From Actinoplanes sichuanensis (GTDB taxonomy: Bacteria; Actinomycetota; Actinomycetes; Mycobacteriales; Micromonosporaceae), in NCBI RefSeq assembly GCF_033097365.1, contig NZ_AP028461.1, positions 6,944,001 to 7,008,000 on the forward strand: a stretch of 64,000 nt of DNA, written 5' to 3'. The position numbers and the translations under genes are program-made. Of the stretch, positions 25,000 through 33,527 are shown piece after piece. How positions within the stretch are numbered: the first letter of the stretch is position 1; every line of letters begins with the position of its first letter. The notes under the pieces are model-generated. The model searched no databases. It worked only from the letters and a program-made list of their open reading frames with translations, and had not been told where the DNA came from.

Positions 25000-25755
25000 A
25001 TGCCCGTCGACGACTCCCTCGGCAACCGGATGAAGACCTATGAACGGGTCACCCGGACCGTTCTGCCGCCGCGCACCTACACGCTGATCCGCGTCGACGG
25101 TCGGGCCTTCCACACCTATCTGCGCGACTCGGTCAAACCGTTCGACCTGGACTTCATCGCCGACATGGACCACATCGCCCGGCAACTCTGCGAACAGGTC
25201 GCCGGGACGGTCTTCGCCTACACCCAGTCCGACGAGATCAGCCTGCTGCTCTGCGACTTCGGCGGCCGCAACACCCAACCGTGGTTCGGCGGCGAGGTCC
25301 AGAAGATCGTGTCCACAGTGGCCGCACTGGCCACCGCGACCCTGTGCACCCGCCGCCCCGGCCGCCCGGCCACCTTCGACGCCCGGGTCTTCACCATCGC
25401 CGACCCGGTCGACGTGGCGAACTACTTCATCTGGCGCCAGCGAGACGCCGTCCGCAACTCGATCGCGATGGCCGCCCAGGCCAACTTCCCACACCGCCGA
25501 CTCCAGGGCGTCCACTCCGGCGGACTGCAGGAACTCCTCTGGTCCGAGGCCGGCATCAACTGGAACGACTACCCGGCCGGCATCAAACGGGGCCGCCAGA
25601 TCGTGAAGGCGACCGGGGAGAAGGAGTTCACCTACACCGACCGCCGAACCGACACGGAACAGACGACGACCGCCCGACGAACGTGGTGGCAACCCGAGGA
25701 CGCGCCGCACTTCGCCGTTCCGACCCTGCTGCCCCGGATCCCGCAGCACCGCTGA
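25000..25755 (+). CDS. Thg1-like protein (tRNA-His guanylyltransferase family, 3'-5' polymerase)
   Basis: 251 aa. The family's metal-binding residues are present: Asp33 in IRVDGRAFHTY and Asp78-Glu79 in AYTQSDEISLLL. The surrounding FNRRxxK-like region, the NYFIWRQRDAVRNSIAMAAQ block (about 145-165) and LLWSEAGINWNDYPAGIKRG (about 185-205) are characteristic of Thg1/TLP proteins. These add nucleotides to 5' ends of tRNA in reverse direction; bacterial members usually repair truncated tRNA rather than mature tRNA-His. Such genes are patchy in bacteria and often horizontally acquired. It stands alone, with 230 bp of non-coding DNA upstream. Confidence 0.9.
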   Translation: MPVDDSLGNRMKTYERVTRTVLPPRTYTLIRVDGRAFHTYLRDSVKPFDLDFIADMDHIARQLCEQVAGTVFAYTQSDEISLLLCDFGGRNTQPWFGGEVQKIVSTVAALATATLCTRRPGRPATFDARVFTIADPVDVANYFIWRQRDAVRNSIAMAAQANFPHRRLQGVHSGGLQELLWSEAGINWNDYPAGIKRGRQIVKATGEKEFTYTDRRTDTEQTTTARRTWWQPEDAPHFAVPTLLPRIPQHR

Positions 25756-25818
25756 TCTTCACCGGGCGAGCCGGGTGGCCGCGGTCGGGGTCAGGGTGGC
25801 CGTACCGCCGGAAAGGGC

Positions 25819-25849
25819 TTGACCTGAACCTCGGGTCAGGTGGCACCTT
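25819..25849 (+). promoter_or_regulatory. MerR/SoxR-type promoter with 19-bp spacer before a leaderless ABC transporter gene
   Basis: TTGACC (25819-25824) and CACCTT (25844-25849) are separated by 19 bases, and the spacer region carries the dyad ACCTGA...TCAGGT (25822-25841). This over-long spacer filled by a dyad is the layout used by MerR-family activators. The ATG is only 7 bases after the -10 element, so the mRNA is probably leaderless. Confidence 0.6.
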
Positions 25850-25856
25850 CGGGGCT

Positions 25857-27740
25857 ATGAGTATGGAAGTCGCGGCCTGGAATTCGATGTGGCACGCCAT
25901 GAATCAGCAGGATGACAAGCGGCCGTTCTCGCGGGCGACGCTCAAGCGCATTCTGGCGCTGGCCCGGCCACAACGCCGGATACTGGCGGCGTTCCTGCTG
26001 CTCAGTGTCGTCACCGCGGTGCTTGCGGTGGCGACGCCGGTGCTGGCCGGGCAGGTGGTCGACGCGATCGTCGAGGCTCGGGAGGTGCGGCTGGTGATCA
26101 CCCTCGCGGTGGCGATCGCGGTGATCGCACTGTCCGAGGCCGGGCTGGGGCTGGTGCAGCGATGGCTGTCGGCGCGGATCGGTGAGGGGCTGATCCTGGA
26201 GTTGCGCACCCGGGTGTTCGATCACGTGCAGCGGATGCCCGTCGCGTTCTTCACCCGCACCCGGACAGGTGCGCTGGTCAGCCGCCTCAACAACGATGTG
26301 ATCGGGGCGCAGCGGGCGTTCAGTGACACGCTGTCCGGGGTGGTCGGCAACCTGGTGGCGCTGATCCTGACGCTGATCGTGATGATCGGGATCTCCTGGC
26401 AGATCACCGTGCTGGCGCTGTTGCTGCTGCCGGTGTTCGTGCTGCCGGCGCGGCGGATGGGCGGGCGGCTGGCCGGGCTGCAGCGAGAGGCGGCCGAGCA
26501 CGACGCGGCGATGAACACGCAGATGACCGAGCGTTTCTCGGCGCCCGGCGCGACACTCGTCAAGCTGTACGGGAATCCGGCCGCCGAGTCGGCCGAGTTC
26601 GCCGCGCGGGCCCGTCGGGTGCGCGACATCGGGGTCCGCACCGCGATGGCCCAGTGGACGTTCCTGACCGCGCTGACCAGCGTGTCGGCGGTCGCGATCG
26701 CGCTGGTCTACGGGCTGGGCGGGTTCTACGCGTTGCAGGGCCGGATGGATCCGGGCGCGGTGGTGTCCCTGGCGATCCTGCTGACCAGGCTGTATGCGCC
26801 GTTGACCAGCCTGGCGAGCGCCCGGGTCGAGGTGATGAGCGCGCTGGTCAGCTTCGAGCGGGTGTTCGAGGTGCTCGACCTGAAGCCGCTGATCGAGGAG
26901 AAGGCGGACGCTCAGCAGGTGCCGGAGGGGCCGGTGTCGGTGGAGTTCGACGACGTGCGGTTCGCCTATCCGGCCGCCGACAAGGTGTCCCTCGCCTCGC
27001 TGGAGGAGGTGGCGACGCTCGACACCAGGGGTGGTGAGGAGGTGCTGCACGGCGTGTCGTTCACCGCGGCTCCGGGGCAGATGGTGGCTCTGGTCGGGTC
27101 GTCCGGCGCGGGCAAGTCGACGATGGCGAGCCTGCTGCCCCGGCTGTACGACGCGGGCGAGGGCGCGGTCCGGCTGGGCGGGGTCGACGTGCGCGACCTG
27201 AGTGCGGCCTCGCTGCGGCAGACCCTCGGCATGGTCACCCAGGACGGGCACCTGTTCCACGAGTCGGTCCGCGCCAACCTGCTCCTGGCCCGGCCGGACG
27301 CCACCGAGGACGACTTGTGGGACGTGCTGCGCCGCGCCCACGTCGCCGACCTGATCGAGTCACTGCCGGACGGGCTGGACACGGTCATCGGCGAACGTGG
27401 CTACCGGCTGTCCGGTGGGGAACGGCAGCGGCTCACCATCGCTCGCCTGCTGCTCGCCCGGCCACGGGTGGTGGTGCTCGACGAGGCGACCGCCCATCTC
27501 GACTCGACGTCGGAACAGGCGGTGCAGGCCGCGTTGGGTGAGGCGTTGAACGGGCGTACCGCGGTGGTGATCGCACACCGGCTGTCGACGGTCCGGGCGG
27601 CCGACCAGATCCTCGTGGTCGAGGACGGGCGGGTCGTCGAGCGCGGCACCCATCCCGAGTTGCTCGCTGTCGGCGGCCGTTACGAGGAGCTGTACCGCAC
27701 CCAGTTCAGCGAATCGTCGACGCCCGCCGCACCGCACTGA
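25857..27740 (+). CDS. ABC exporter, fused membrane and ATPase domains (MsbA/multidrug type)
   Basis: 627 aa half-transporter. The membrane domain (about 30-330) has six helices, among them ILAAFLLLSVVTAVLAVATPV and LVALILTLIVMIGISWQITVLALLLLPVFV. The ATPase domain (about 360-610) has Walker A VGSSGAGKST, Q-loop MVTQDGHLF, signature LSGGERQR, Walker B VVVLDEAT and H-loop IAHRL, all intact. An insert (SLASLEEVATLDTRGGEE, about 375-395) between the first strands is unusual. It should work as a homodimer. It lies behind a MerR-type promoter, so induction by a drug or metabolite is likely. The 3' end overlaps the convergent gene by 35 bp. Confidence 0.92.
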   Translation: MSMEVAAWNSMWHAMNQQDDKRPFSRATLKRILALARPQRRILAAFLLLSVVTAVLAVATPVLAGQVVDAIVEAREVRLVITLAVAIAVIALSEAGLGLVQRWLSARIGEGLILELRTRVFDHVQRMPVAFFTRTRTGALVSRLNNDVIGAQRAFSDTLSGVVGNLVALILTLIVMIGISWQITVLALLLLPVFVLPARRMGGRLAGLQREAAEHDAAMNTQMTERFSAPGATLVKLYGNPAAESAEFAARARRVRDIGVRTAMAQWTFLTALTSVSAVAIALVYGLGGFYALQGRMDPGAVVSLAILLTRLYAPLTSLASARVEVMSALVSFERVFEVLDLKPLIEEKADAQQVPEGPVSVEFDDVRFAYPAADKVSLASLEEVATLDTRGGEEVLHGVSFTAAPGQMVALVGSSGAGKSTMASLLPRLYDAGEGAVRLGGVDVRDLSAASLRQTLGMVTQDGHLFHESVRANLLLARPDATEDDLWDVLRRAHVADLIESLPDGLDTVIGERGYRLSGGERQRLTIARLLLARPRVVVLDEATAHLDSTSEQAVQAALGEALNGRTAVVIAHRLSTVRAADQILVVEDGRVVERGTHPELLAVGGRYEELYRTQFSESSTPAAPH

Positions 27741-28437
27741 CCAGCAGGCGCTCGGCGACGGCCGGGTCGCCGTCGGAGGTCTCCCAACCGGTGTCGGCGA
27801 CCACGACGACGGCCCGGCCGGTGCGGGCCACCGCCACGTACGTGTGGTGGGTGATCGCCTCGCCGACGTGGTCCCATCTCCGGGTCCAGCGCAGGGTCAG
27901 CCCGTCCGCGCGGTCCCGCTCGATCCGCCAGTCCGGGCAGTTCCGCGCCGCCTTGCGAAGTTTGCGCAGGTAACGGTCGGGGTTCTGGTGAAGCGCCAGA
28001 TACTCCATGATCGACTCTGGCGCCTGGTCGACGTCGATGACGGCGCCGACGGCCCGGTCGGCGGTCGGTTCGGGCACGGTCGCGTCGCACGGCCGGGGCG
28101 GGCGCAGCTGCGGCCAGTCGTCGGCGTCGGCCGCGCGCGGCGTGACCCCGCCGAGGTCCGCGGCCTGGAGCAGAGCCTCATCCGGAATGCCGGCTCGAAG
28201 CCGAGCCTCATCCGGAATGCCGGCACCGGCCGCGGCGAGCTGAAGCCGGGCCTCATCCCAGACACCGGCACCGGCCGCGGCGCGTCGGAACAGAGCCTCA
28301 TCCGAAACCCCGGCACCGGCCGCGGCGTGTCGGAGCGGGGCCTCGTCCGGAATGCCGGCTCCGGCCGCGGCCGCGGGCCCGGCTCCCGCTCCGATCAGCA
28401 GCAGTGCGGCAACCACGACCAGCAAGCGCCTCAACAT
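27706..28437 (-). CDS. Secreted protein of unknown function with N-terminal 15-residue repeats
   Basis: 243 aa. A signal peptide covers residues 1-24. Residues 26-93 consist of about five repeats of the form GAGxxDEAxLxxAAA. The C-terminal domain (about 110-243) is globular: IDVDQAPESIMEYLALHQNPDRYLRKLRKAARNCPDWRIERDR, then beta-rich TYVAVARTGRAVVVVADTGWETSDGDPAVAERLL, resembling sensor-like lipoprotein domains in actinobacteria. Two cysteines (CDAT and NCPDW) may pair. I do not recognise the family. It overlaps the convergent ABC gene by 35 bp and is transcribed alone. Confidence 0.7.
   Translation of the reverse strand: MLRRLLVVVAALLLIGAGAGPAAAAGAGIPDEAPLRHAAAGAGVSDEALFRRAAAGAGVWDEARLQLAAAGAGIPDEARLRAGIPDEALLQAADLGGVTPRAADADDWPQLRPPRPCDATVPEPTADRAVGAVIDVDQAPESIMEYLALHQNPDRYLRKLRKAARNCPDWRIERDRADGLTLRWTRRWDHVGEAITHHTYVAVARTGRAVVVVADTGWETSDGDPAVAERLLVSAVRRASTIR
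28155..28362. repeat. 45-bp coding tandem repeat, about five units
   Basis: Units of 45 bp, each containing a version of GCCTCATCC plus CCGGCACCGGCCGCGGC on the plus strand; the last two are spaced only 30 bp apart. In the minus-strand gene they encode GAG-I/V-xDEA repeats. The copies differ at several bases, so the array is older than the perfect 15-bp array at 4991. Confidence 0.85.
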
Positions 28438-28490
28438 GTCCGCATTTTACCGCTTATGTCGCCTCAGCACGACACGGAAGAGGTTCATGC

Positions 28491-28510
28491 TTTAAACTCA
28501 GGAGTTTAAA
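28491..28510. promoter_or_regulatory. 20-bp AT-rich palindromic operator candidate
   Basis: TTTAAACTC (28491-28499) and GAGTTTAAA (28502-28510) form a perfect 9-bp inverted repeat around AG. It lies 22 bp before the start of the MDMPI-like gene and 53 bp before the divergent repeat-protein gene. It matches neither KstR nor KstR2; its regulator is not known. Confidence 0.72.
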
Positions 28511-28532
28511 CAGCCATGAAAGGATGCCGCCG

Positions 28533-29105
28533 ATGTCGCTGGCCGACCTGACCGCCGCCGAACGCCACCGCCGGATCGCCGCCGGATTCACCGCCCGCGT
28601 CGAGGGCACCGAAGACTGGGACGCACCCGCGCCGGTCGCCGGCTGGACCGCCCGGGATGTGGTCCGCCACCTCGTCGAATGGCTCCCGGGCTTCCTCTCC
28701 TCGGGTGCCGCCGTGACCCTGCCCGCCGGACCCGGCGTCGACGCCGACCCGGTCCAGGCCTGGCAGGTGCACGCCACCGCGGTCCAGGCCCTCCTCGACG
28801 AACCCGGCGACCGCGAGCTCACCAACCCGCATCTCGGGACGATGCCGCTCGACCAGGCGATCGACCGCTTCTACACCACCGACGTGTTCATGCACACCTG
28901 GGACCTGGCCCGCGCCACCGGCCAGGACGAGACCCTGGAGACCGAGATGTGCGCGACGCTGGTCGCCGGTATGGAACCGATGGACGAGATGCTGCGGGCC
29001 TCCGGGCAGTACGGTCCGGCCGTCCCGGTTCCCGCCGGAGCCGACCCGCAGACCCGCCTGATCGGCTTCATCGGACGCGATCCGTCCTGGTCCGCTTCGG
29101 ACTGA
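28533..29105 (+). CDS. TIGR03086/MDMPI-like metal-binding protein (mycothiol-dependent isomerase fold)
   Basis: 190 aa. The DinB-like four-helix fold is indicated by VEGTEDWDAPAPVAGWTARDVVRHLVEWLP at the N-terminus, with a conserved metal-ligand His in RHLVEW (about residue 48), and YTTDVFMHTWDLARATGQ (about 112-129) carrying the second His region. Such proteins are bacillithiol/mycothiol-dependent enzymes or orphan metal binders. ATG 28533 is preferred to ATG 28524 because GAAAGG (28518-28523) is then correctly spaced. A 20-bp palindrome lies just upstream. It could be co-transcribed with the hydrolase 45 bp downstream. Confidence 0.8.
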   Translation: MSLADLTAAERHRRIAAGFTARVEGTEDWDAPAPVAGWTARDVVRHLVEWLPGFLSSGAAVTLPAGPGVDADPVQAWQVHATAVQALLDEPGDRELTNPHLGTMPLDQAIDRFYTTDVFMHTWDLARATGQDETLETEMCATLVAGMEPMDEMLRASGQYGPAVPVPAGADPQTRLIGFIGRDPSWSASD

Positions 29106-29150
29106 CATTCCTTCAAGACCTCGGGGGTACGGCCAGAGCACCGTACCGGT

Positions 29151-29987
29151 ATGAGACATGGCATTCATGTGATCCGGGACGGGCCGTCGGCGGCGCCGCC
29201 CCTGCTGCTCGTGCACGGCTCGGGTGCGGGGAGCGCCACGTGGGAACCGGTGGTCCCGGCGCTCGCCGCCCACCGGCACGTCATCCGGGTCGACCTGCCC
29301 GGTTGCGGGCAGTCGCCGCCCGTGTCGTCCTACGACGTGCCCGGCCAGGCCGCCCGAGTGGCCGGGGTGCTCGACGGGCTCGGGCTGCGTTCGGTCACCG
29401 TGGCCGGACACTCCAGCGGCGGGTACGTGGCCACGGCCCTCGCCGAGTCACGGCCGGAACTGGTCGGTTCGCTCGCGCTGATCAGCACCGGGCCGGACCT
29501 CGCCGCGTTCCGCCCCCAGCCTTTGATCCTGCGCCTCCTGCTGGGCCCGGTGTTCGGCCCGCTGCTGTGGCGGGCCCGCACCGACAGCCTGATCCGCAGG
29601 GCGATCCTCGCCACCTGCGCCCACCCGTCCTCCCGCACCTCCCGTCCGGCCGCGGCCACCTCCTCCGCGCCCGCCTCCGCGGTCGCCCTCCGACCGGTGT
29701 CGATTCCGGACGCGATGGTCGCCGAATTGCGGGGGATCACCTACCGCAGCATGTCGGCGGTGCTCCGGGCCAACACCGACTACCTGGCCGAACGCGGGAT
29801 CCCAGACCGCTTGGCCGCGCTCGGCCGAACGGCGCTGGTGATCTTCGGGGCGGCGGATCCGCGCTGGGCGCCGTCGTCCGCGCACCGCTACCCGACATCC
29901 CGGGTGGAACTGCTGCCGGGTGTCGGCCACCTGCCGATGCTCGAAGACCCGGCCTCGACAGCCGAACTGCTGCTCAGCGCGGATTAG
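29151..29987 (+). CDS. Alpha/beta-fold hydrolase
   Basis: 278 aa. Oxyanion motif VHGSGAGSATWEPV (about 23-37), nucleophile elbow GHSSGG with Ser near 97, acid Asp in IFGAADPRW (about 242) and His in GVGHLPMLEDP (about 263) complete the triad. The lid region (about 145-185) contains an Ala/Ser/Thr/Pro-rich stretch. It resembles HsaD- and epoxide-hydrolase-type esterases in general layout but carries no diagnostic substrate motif. It lies between the MDMPI-like gene and the AraC regulator gene, 10 bp before the latter. Confidence 0.88.
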   Translation: MRHGIHVIRDGPSAAPPLLLVHGSGAGSATWEPVVPALAAHRHVIRVDLPGCGQSPPVSSYDVPGQAARVAGVLDGLGLRSVTVAGHSSGGYVATALAESRPELVGSLALISTGPDLAAFRPQPLILRLLLGPVFGPLLWRARTDSLIRRAILATCAHPSSRTSRPAAATSSAPASAVALRPVSIPDAMVAELRGITYRSMSAVLRANTDYLAERGIPDRLAALGRTALVIFGAADPRWAPSSAHRYPTSRVELLPGVGHLPMLEDPASTAELLLSAD

Positions 29988-29997
29988 AATCGTCGTC

Positions 29998-30813
29998 GTG
30001 CGGTGGTCCGAGGTGGACATAGCGGTGCCACGCTTCCGGCTGCCGGGCGTCAGCATGGCCGGGTTCCGGCAGCGATCCCCCGCCCTCTGGGATGTCACGA
30101 TGGTCGCGCACCCGTCGGTCACCCTGCTGATCGATCTGAGCGGCGGCGACGGCGCCGGCTACGACACTCCCGACGGCCGGCGACACGGCAGCGTCGCGGC
30201 GGGGCTCCTCCCCGGACGGATCCACGCCTCCGGCTGGGCCCGCGTCGAGTGCCTGCAGATCCGCCTCGACCCGGCCGTCGGCACCGGCCTGTTCGGCGGG
30301 TTCGCCGAGCTCAGCAACTCTGTGGTGCCGCTCGACGAGATCTGGGGTCGGCAAACCGAGCGCATCGAGGCCGGATTGCGCGCCGCCCGCTCCTGGGACG
30401 AACGGTTCGCGATGGCGGCCGCGCTCCTGGCGCCCCGCCGGTCCGCCGATCCGGAGGTCGCACACGCCTGGGCACGAACGGTCACCGGCCGGGGCGGCCT
30501 CCGGGTCGCCGAGCTGGCCGACGAGGTGGGGTGGAGCCGCCAGCGGTTGTGGTCCCGGTTCCGGGCCCAGGTCGGTGTCACCCCCAAGGTCGCCGCCCGC
30601 CTGGCCCGCTTCGATCACGCGGCGCACCTGCTCGCGGCGGGCCGACCGGCGGCCTCGGCGGCGGCCGACAGCGGTTACGCGGACCAGTCACACCTGCATC
30701 GTGAGGCGAGGGAGTTCACCGGTTTGACCCCGACCGCCCTGGCCACCACACCATGGCTGGCCATCGACGACAGAGCGTGGCCGGACCACACGCGCCCCCG
30801 GCCGTACCCCTAG
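29998..30813 (+). CDS. AraC-family transcriptional regulator
   Basis: 271 aa from GTG 29998. The N-terminal half (1-150) is a beta-rich sensing domain (MVAHPSVTLLIDLSGGDG, GRIHASGWARVECLQIRLDP). The C-terminal HTH pair runs from GGLRVAELADEVGWSRQRLWSRFRAQVGVTPK to AAADSGYADQSHLHREAREFTGLTP, matching the AraC signature including the P-x(2)-Y-like GLTP end. It lies 10 bp after the hydrolase gene, so it may regulate that operon. Its stop overlaps the convergent flavoprotein gene by 4 bp. Confidence 0.9.
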   Translation: MRWSEVDIAVPRFRLPGVSMAGFRQRSPALWDVTMVAHPSVTLLIDLSGGDGAGYDTPDGRRHGSVAAGLLPGRIHASGWARVECLQIRLDPAVGTGLFGGFAELSNSVVPLDEIWGRQTERIEAGLRAARSWDERFAMAAALLAPRRSADPEVAHAWARTVTGRGGLRVAELADEVGWSRQRLWSRFRAQVGVTPKVAARLARFDHAAHLLAAGRPAASAAADSGYADQSHLHREAREFTGLTPTALATTPWLAIDDRAWPDHTRPRPYP

Positions 30814-31895
30814 AGAAGTTTTTGGATCTTGGAAAGGGTCTCGTCGGCTTCGGTCACCAGGTCGGTGAGGACTTCGGCTACCGGGCGGACCTCGTTCATC
30901 CGGCCGACGATCTGGCCGACCGGCATGGGGACCACCGTCGGGTCGTCGGAGGCCATCAGGCGGTCGTGGGCTTCGGAGACCAGCAGGTTCTGCAGTGGCA
31001 TCGGCAGCGCTGCCGGTGCGTCCTCGGCCGCCCACGCCTCGGTCCAGCGGTTGCGCAGCAGGCGGGCGGGCTTGCCCGAGTAGATGCGGCTGCGGACGGT
31101 GTCGCTGGACGTGGCCCGCAGGAGTGCTTCCCGCAGGCCGGGGCTGCTGCGGTATTCGCTGGTGCCGAGCCACACCGAGCCCATCCACACGCCGCGCGCG
31201 CCGAGGGCGAGGGCGGCGGCGATCTGCCGTCCGCTGCCGATCCCGCCGGCGGCCAGGACGGGGACGTCGACGGCGTCGACGATCTCCGGGATGAGGACCA
31301 TGCCGCCGATCTCCCCGGTGTGCCCGCCGGCCTCGTAACCTTGGGCGACCACGATGTCGACCCCACCGGCGACGTGACTGCGGGCGTGATCGGCCCGGCC
31401 GGCGAGCGCGGCGACCAGCAGGCCGCGCGAGTGGGCCTGGGCGATGACGTCGGCCGGTGGCGGGCCGAGCGCGTTGGCGATCAGCCGGACCGGGTGCCGG
31501 AGGGCGACCTCGACATGGCTTCGGGCTACCGAGTGCAGCCAGCCGAGGACGCCGGGCCGGCTCGACGCGGCCTCCAGTGGCGGCACGCCGAGCCGGAGCA
31601 GGGTCTGTTCGACGAAGTCACGATGTCCGGAGGGGATCAGTCGGGTGAGGTCGGTGACTGCGCCTTCGGTGGGTTCGTGACCGGGCATCACCACGTCGAC
31701 GCCGTACGGCCGCCCGCCGGTGTTCTGGTCGAGCCAGGTGAGGACGGCGTCGAGTTCGTCGGCGTCGTTGAACCGCACGCAGCCGAGCACACCGAGCCCA
31801 CCGGCCCGGCTGATCGCCGCGACGACGTGTTCGGACGGGCTGAAGCCGACGATCGGGTGTTCGACTCCGAGGACTTCGCAGAGATCAGTCCGCAT
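30810..31895 (-). CDS. Nitronate monooxygenase-like flavoprotein (second paralogue)
   Basis: 361 aa FMN TIM-barrel. Motifs are VEHPIVGFSPSEHVVAAISRAGGLGVLG, IVVAQGYEAGGHTGEIGGMVLIPEIVDAV, VPVLAAGGIGSGRQIAAALALGARGVWMGS. It is a distant paralogue of the IpdC homologue at 7996 and carries a longer C-terminus (about 290-361). It overlaps the stop of the fadD19 homologue by 11 bp and is transcribed with it from a KstR-box promoter, so it probably acts on a side-chain or ring CoA-thioester rather than on nitroalkanes. The actual reaction is unknown. Confidence 0.85.
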   Translation of the reverse strand: MRTDLCEVLGVEHPIVGFSPSEHVVAAISRAGGLGVLGCVRFNDADELDAVLTWLDQNTGGRPYGVDVVMPGHEPTEGAVTDLTRLIPSGHRDFVEQTLLRLGVPPLEAASSRPGVLGWLHSVARSHVEVALRHPVRLIANALGPPPADVIAQAHSRGLLVAALAGRADHARSHVAGGVDIVVAQGYEAGGHTGEIGGMVLIPEIVDAVDVPVLAAGGIGSGRQIAAALALGARGVWMGSVWLGTSEYRSSPGLREALLRATSSDTVRSRIYSGKPARLLRNRWTEAWAAEDAPAALPMPLQNLLVSEAHDRLMASDDPTVVPMPVGQIVGRMNEVRPVAEVLTDLVTEADETLSKIQKLL

Positions 31896-33465
31896 CGTGT
31901 TCCTTCACGTAGGAGTGGGCCCAGCGGTAGTCGGCCTTGCCGCTGATGGTCCGGTTGATCCGGTCGACCAGCCAGACGCCGCGGGGCGCCTTGTAGCCGG
32001 CGATCCGCCGGCGTACGTGGGTGTCGAGCTCGCCGAGGTCCAGGGCGGCGGAGGGGCGCGGCTGGACGAGGGCGACGACCCGCTGGCCGAGCCGGTCGTC
32101 GGCGGCCCCGATGACGAGCGCGTCGAACACGTCGGGGTGTGCTTTGAGGGCGCCTTCGACCTCTTCCGGGAACACCTTCTCACCACCCGTGTTGATGCAC
32201 GTGTTTCCGCGTCCGAGCAGGGTGATCGTGCCGTCGTCCTCGAGCCGGGCCAGGTCGCCGGGGATCGCGTACCGGACGCCGTCGACTTCGGTGAGCAGGG
32301 CGGCGGTCTTGTCCGGGTCCTTGTAGTAGCCGAGTGGCACGTGCCCGCCGCGGGCCAGTCGGCCGATCACTCCGGGTTCGGCGCGACGGCCGTACTCGTC
32401 GATGACGATGGTGTCCGGGCCGGGCATGACGCGGGGGCCGTCGACCGCGCCGCCGTCGACGTCGGCGACGATCCCGATTCCGGCGAACCCGGTCTCCGAG
32501 GAGCCGACCGCGTCGGTGACCATGACGTCCGGCAGCGCCTGCAGGTACTGCCGTTTCACCGACGGGGAGAACAGCGCCGCGCTGGACGAGACCGCCACCA
32601 GCGACGATCCGTCGTAGTCGCCGGCCAGGTAGGCCTCGATGATCGGCCGGGCCATCGCGTCGCCGATCAGGACCACCACGTTGACCTTGCGACGTTCGAT
32701 GGTGCGCCACACCTCGTCGGCGTCGAAGTGCGGCAGGAACACGACGGTGTCACCGGCGAAGAGGGCGGCCAGGGCGGCCCACTGCGCGTTGCCGTGGATG
32801 AGCGGGGCCAGGCAGAACCTGGTCATCGGCGGCATACCCGTGCGGGTGCTCTGCGCCCACTCGTCGTCGAGGGGGACACCGGTCATGAAGTCGATGCCGC
32901 CGCCGAGGACCCGCCAGACGTCCTCGTGTCGCCAGATCACGCCCTTGGGGTAGCCGGTGGTGCCACCGGTGTAGAGCAGGTAGATGTCGTCGCCGGACCG
33001 CTCCTCGAAGTCGCGCTCGGCCGATCCGGCGGCGAGCGCATCCCCATACGAGATATCCGAGAAATCGGACAGGTCACCGTCGGGGAGCGCCACGATCGCC
33101 CGCATATCGGTCGCCACCGCTTTCACCCGCGGCGAGAACCGACGGTCGTGGATCAGCGCGACCAGGGAAGCGTCCGAAAAGAGATACTGTAACTCGTTCT
33201 CGACGTAACGATAGTTGACGTTGACGACCACGGCACGGAGCTTGTACACGGCGATCATGGCCACTACGGCCTCGATCGAGTTGCCCGCGTACAGCCCGAC
33301 GTGGGCGCCCTTGCCCACTCCTCGACTTTGCAGGAAATGGGCCAATCGGTTGGAGGTCTCCTCCAGCTCCGCGTAGGTGATCTCACGCTCGCCGCAGGCC
33401 ACCGCGACGCGATCTCCGAAGGCGTCGACCGCGTGCTCGAAAAGGTCCGCAATATTGGCCGCCAT
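31885..33465 (-). CDS. fadD19: FadD19-like sterol side-chain acyl-CoA ligase
   Basis: 526 aa adenylate-forming enzyme. The P-loop [15 protein letters not shown] (about 180) with the GVIWR ending is typical of the FadD19 group; acidic and hinge motifs are [10 protein letters not shown] and [19 protein letters not shown], and the acyl-adenylation Lys is in ISGKADYRW. FadD19 activates C5- or C8-side-chain sterol acids. It lies divergent to an EchA19-like gene, as Rv3515c/Rv3516 do, across a KstR-type box. ATG 33465 is preferred; the frame extends to a TTG at 33501, but that lies beyond the box. Confidence 0.88.
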   Translation of the reverse strand: MAANIADLFEHAVDAFGDRVAVACGEREITYAELEETSNRLAHFLQSRGVGKGAHVGLYAGNSIEAVVAMIAVYKLRAVVVNVNYRYVENELQYLFSDASLVALIHDRRFSPRVKAVATDMRAIVALPDGDLSDFSDISYGDALAAGSAERDFEERSGDDIYLLYTGGTTGYPKGVIWRHEDVWRVLGGGIDFMTGVPLDDEWAQSTRTGMPPMTRFCLAPLIHGNAQWAALAALFAGDTVVFLPHFDADEVWRTIERRKVNVVVLIGDAMARPIIEAYLAGDYDGSSLVAVSSSAALFSPSVKRQYLQALPDVMVTDAVGSSETGFAGIGIVADVDGGAVDGPRVMPGPDTIVIDEYGRRAEPGVIGRLARGGHVPLGYYKDPDKTAALLTEVDGVRYAIPGDLARLEDDGTITLLGRGNTCINTGGEKVFPEEVEGALKAHPDVFDALVIGAADDRLGQRVVALVQPRPSAALDLGELDTHVRRRIAGYKAPRGVWLVDRINRTISGKADYRWAHSYVKEHDAD

Positions 33466-33475
33466 CAACGCAAAG

Positions 33476-33489
33476 TAGAACCTGTTATC
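33476..33489. promoter_or_regulatory. KstR-type box (one mismatch) between fadD19 and echA19
   Basis: TAGAACCTGTTATC fits TnnAACnnGTTnnA except the last base. It is 11 bp from the fadD19 ATG and 38 bp from the echA19 GTG. It shares eleven bases in a row (GAACCTGTTAT) with the 20331 site. Confidence 0.75.
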
Positions 33490-33527
33490 GTTCCGAGGCA
33501 AGGGTTGTACAGAAGGAGGAGAACCGG

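Noticed and set aside
31720..33192. 490-codon plus-strand frame across the fadD19 homologue
   Set aside because: No recognisable domain, composition typical of reverse-frame reading; the minus-strand ligase has full motifs.
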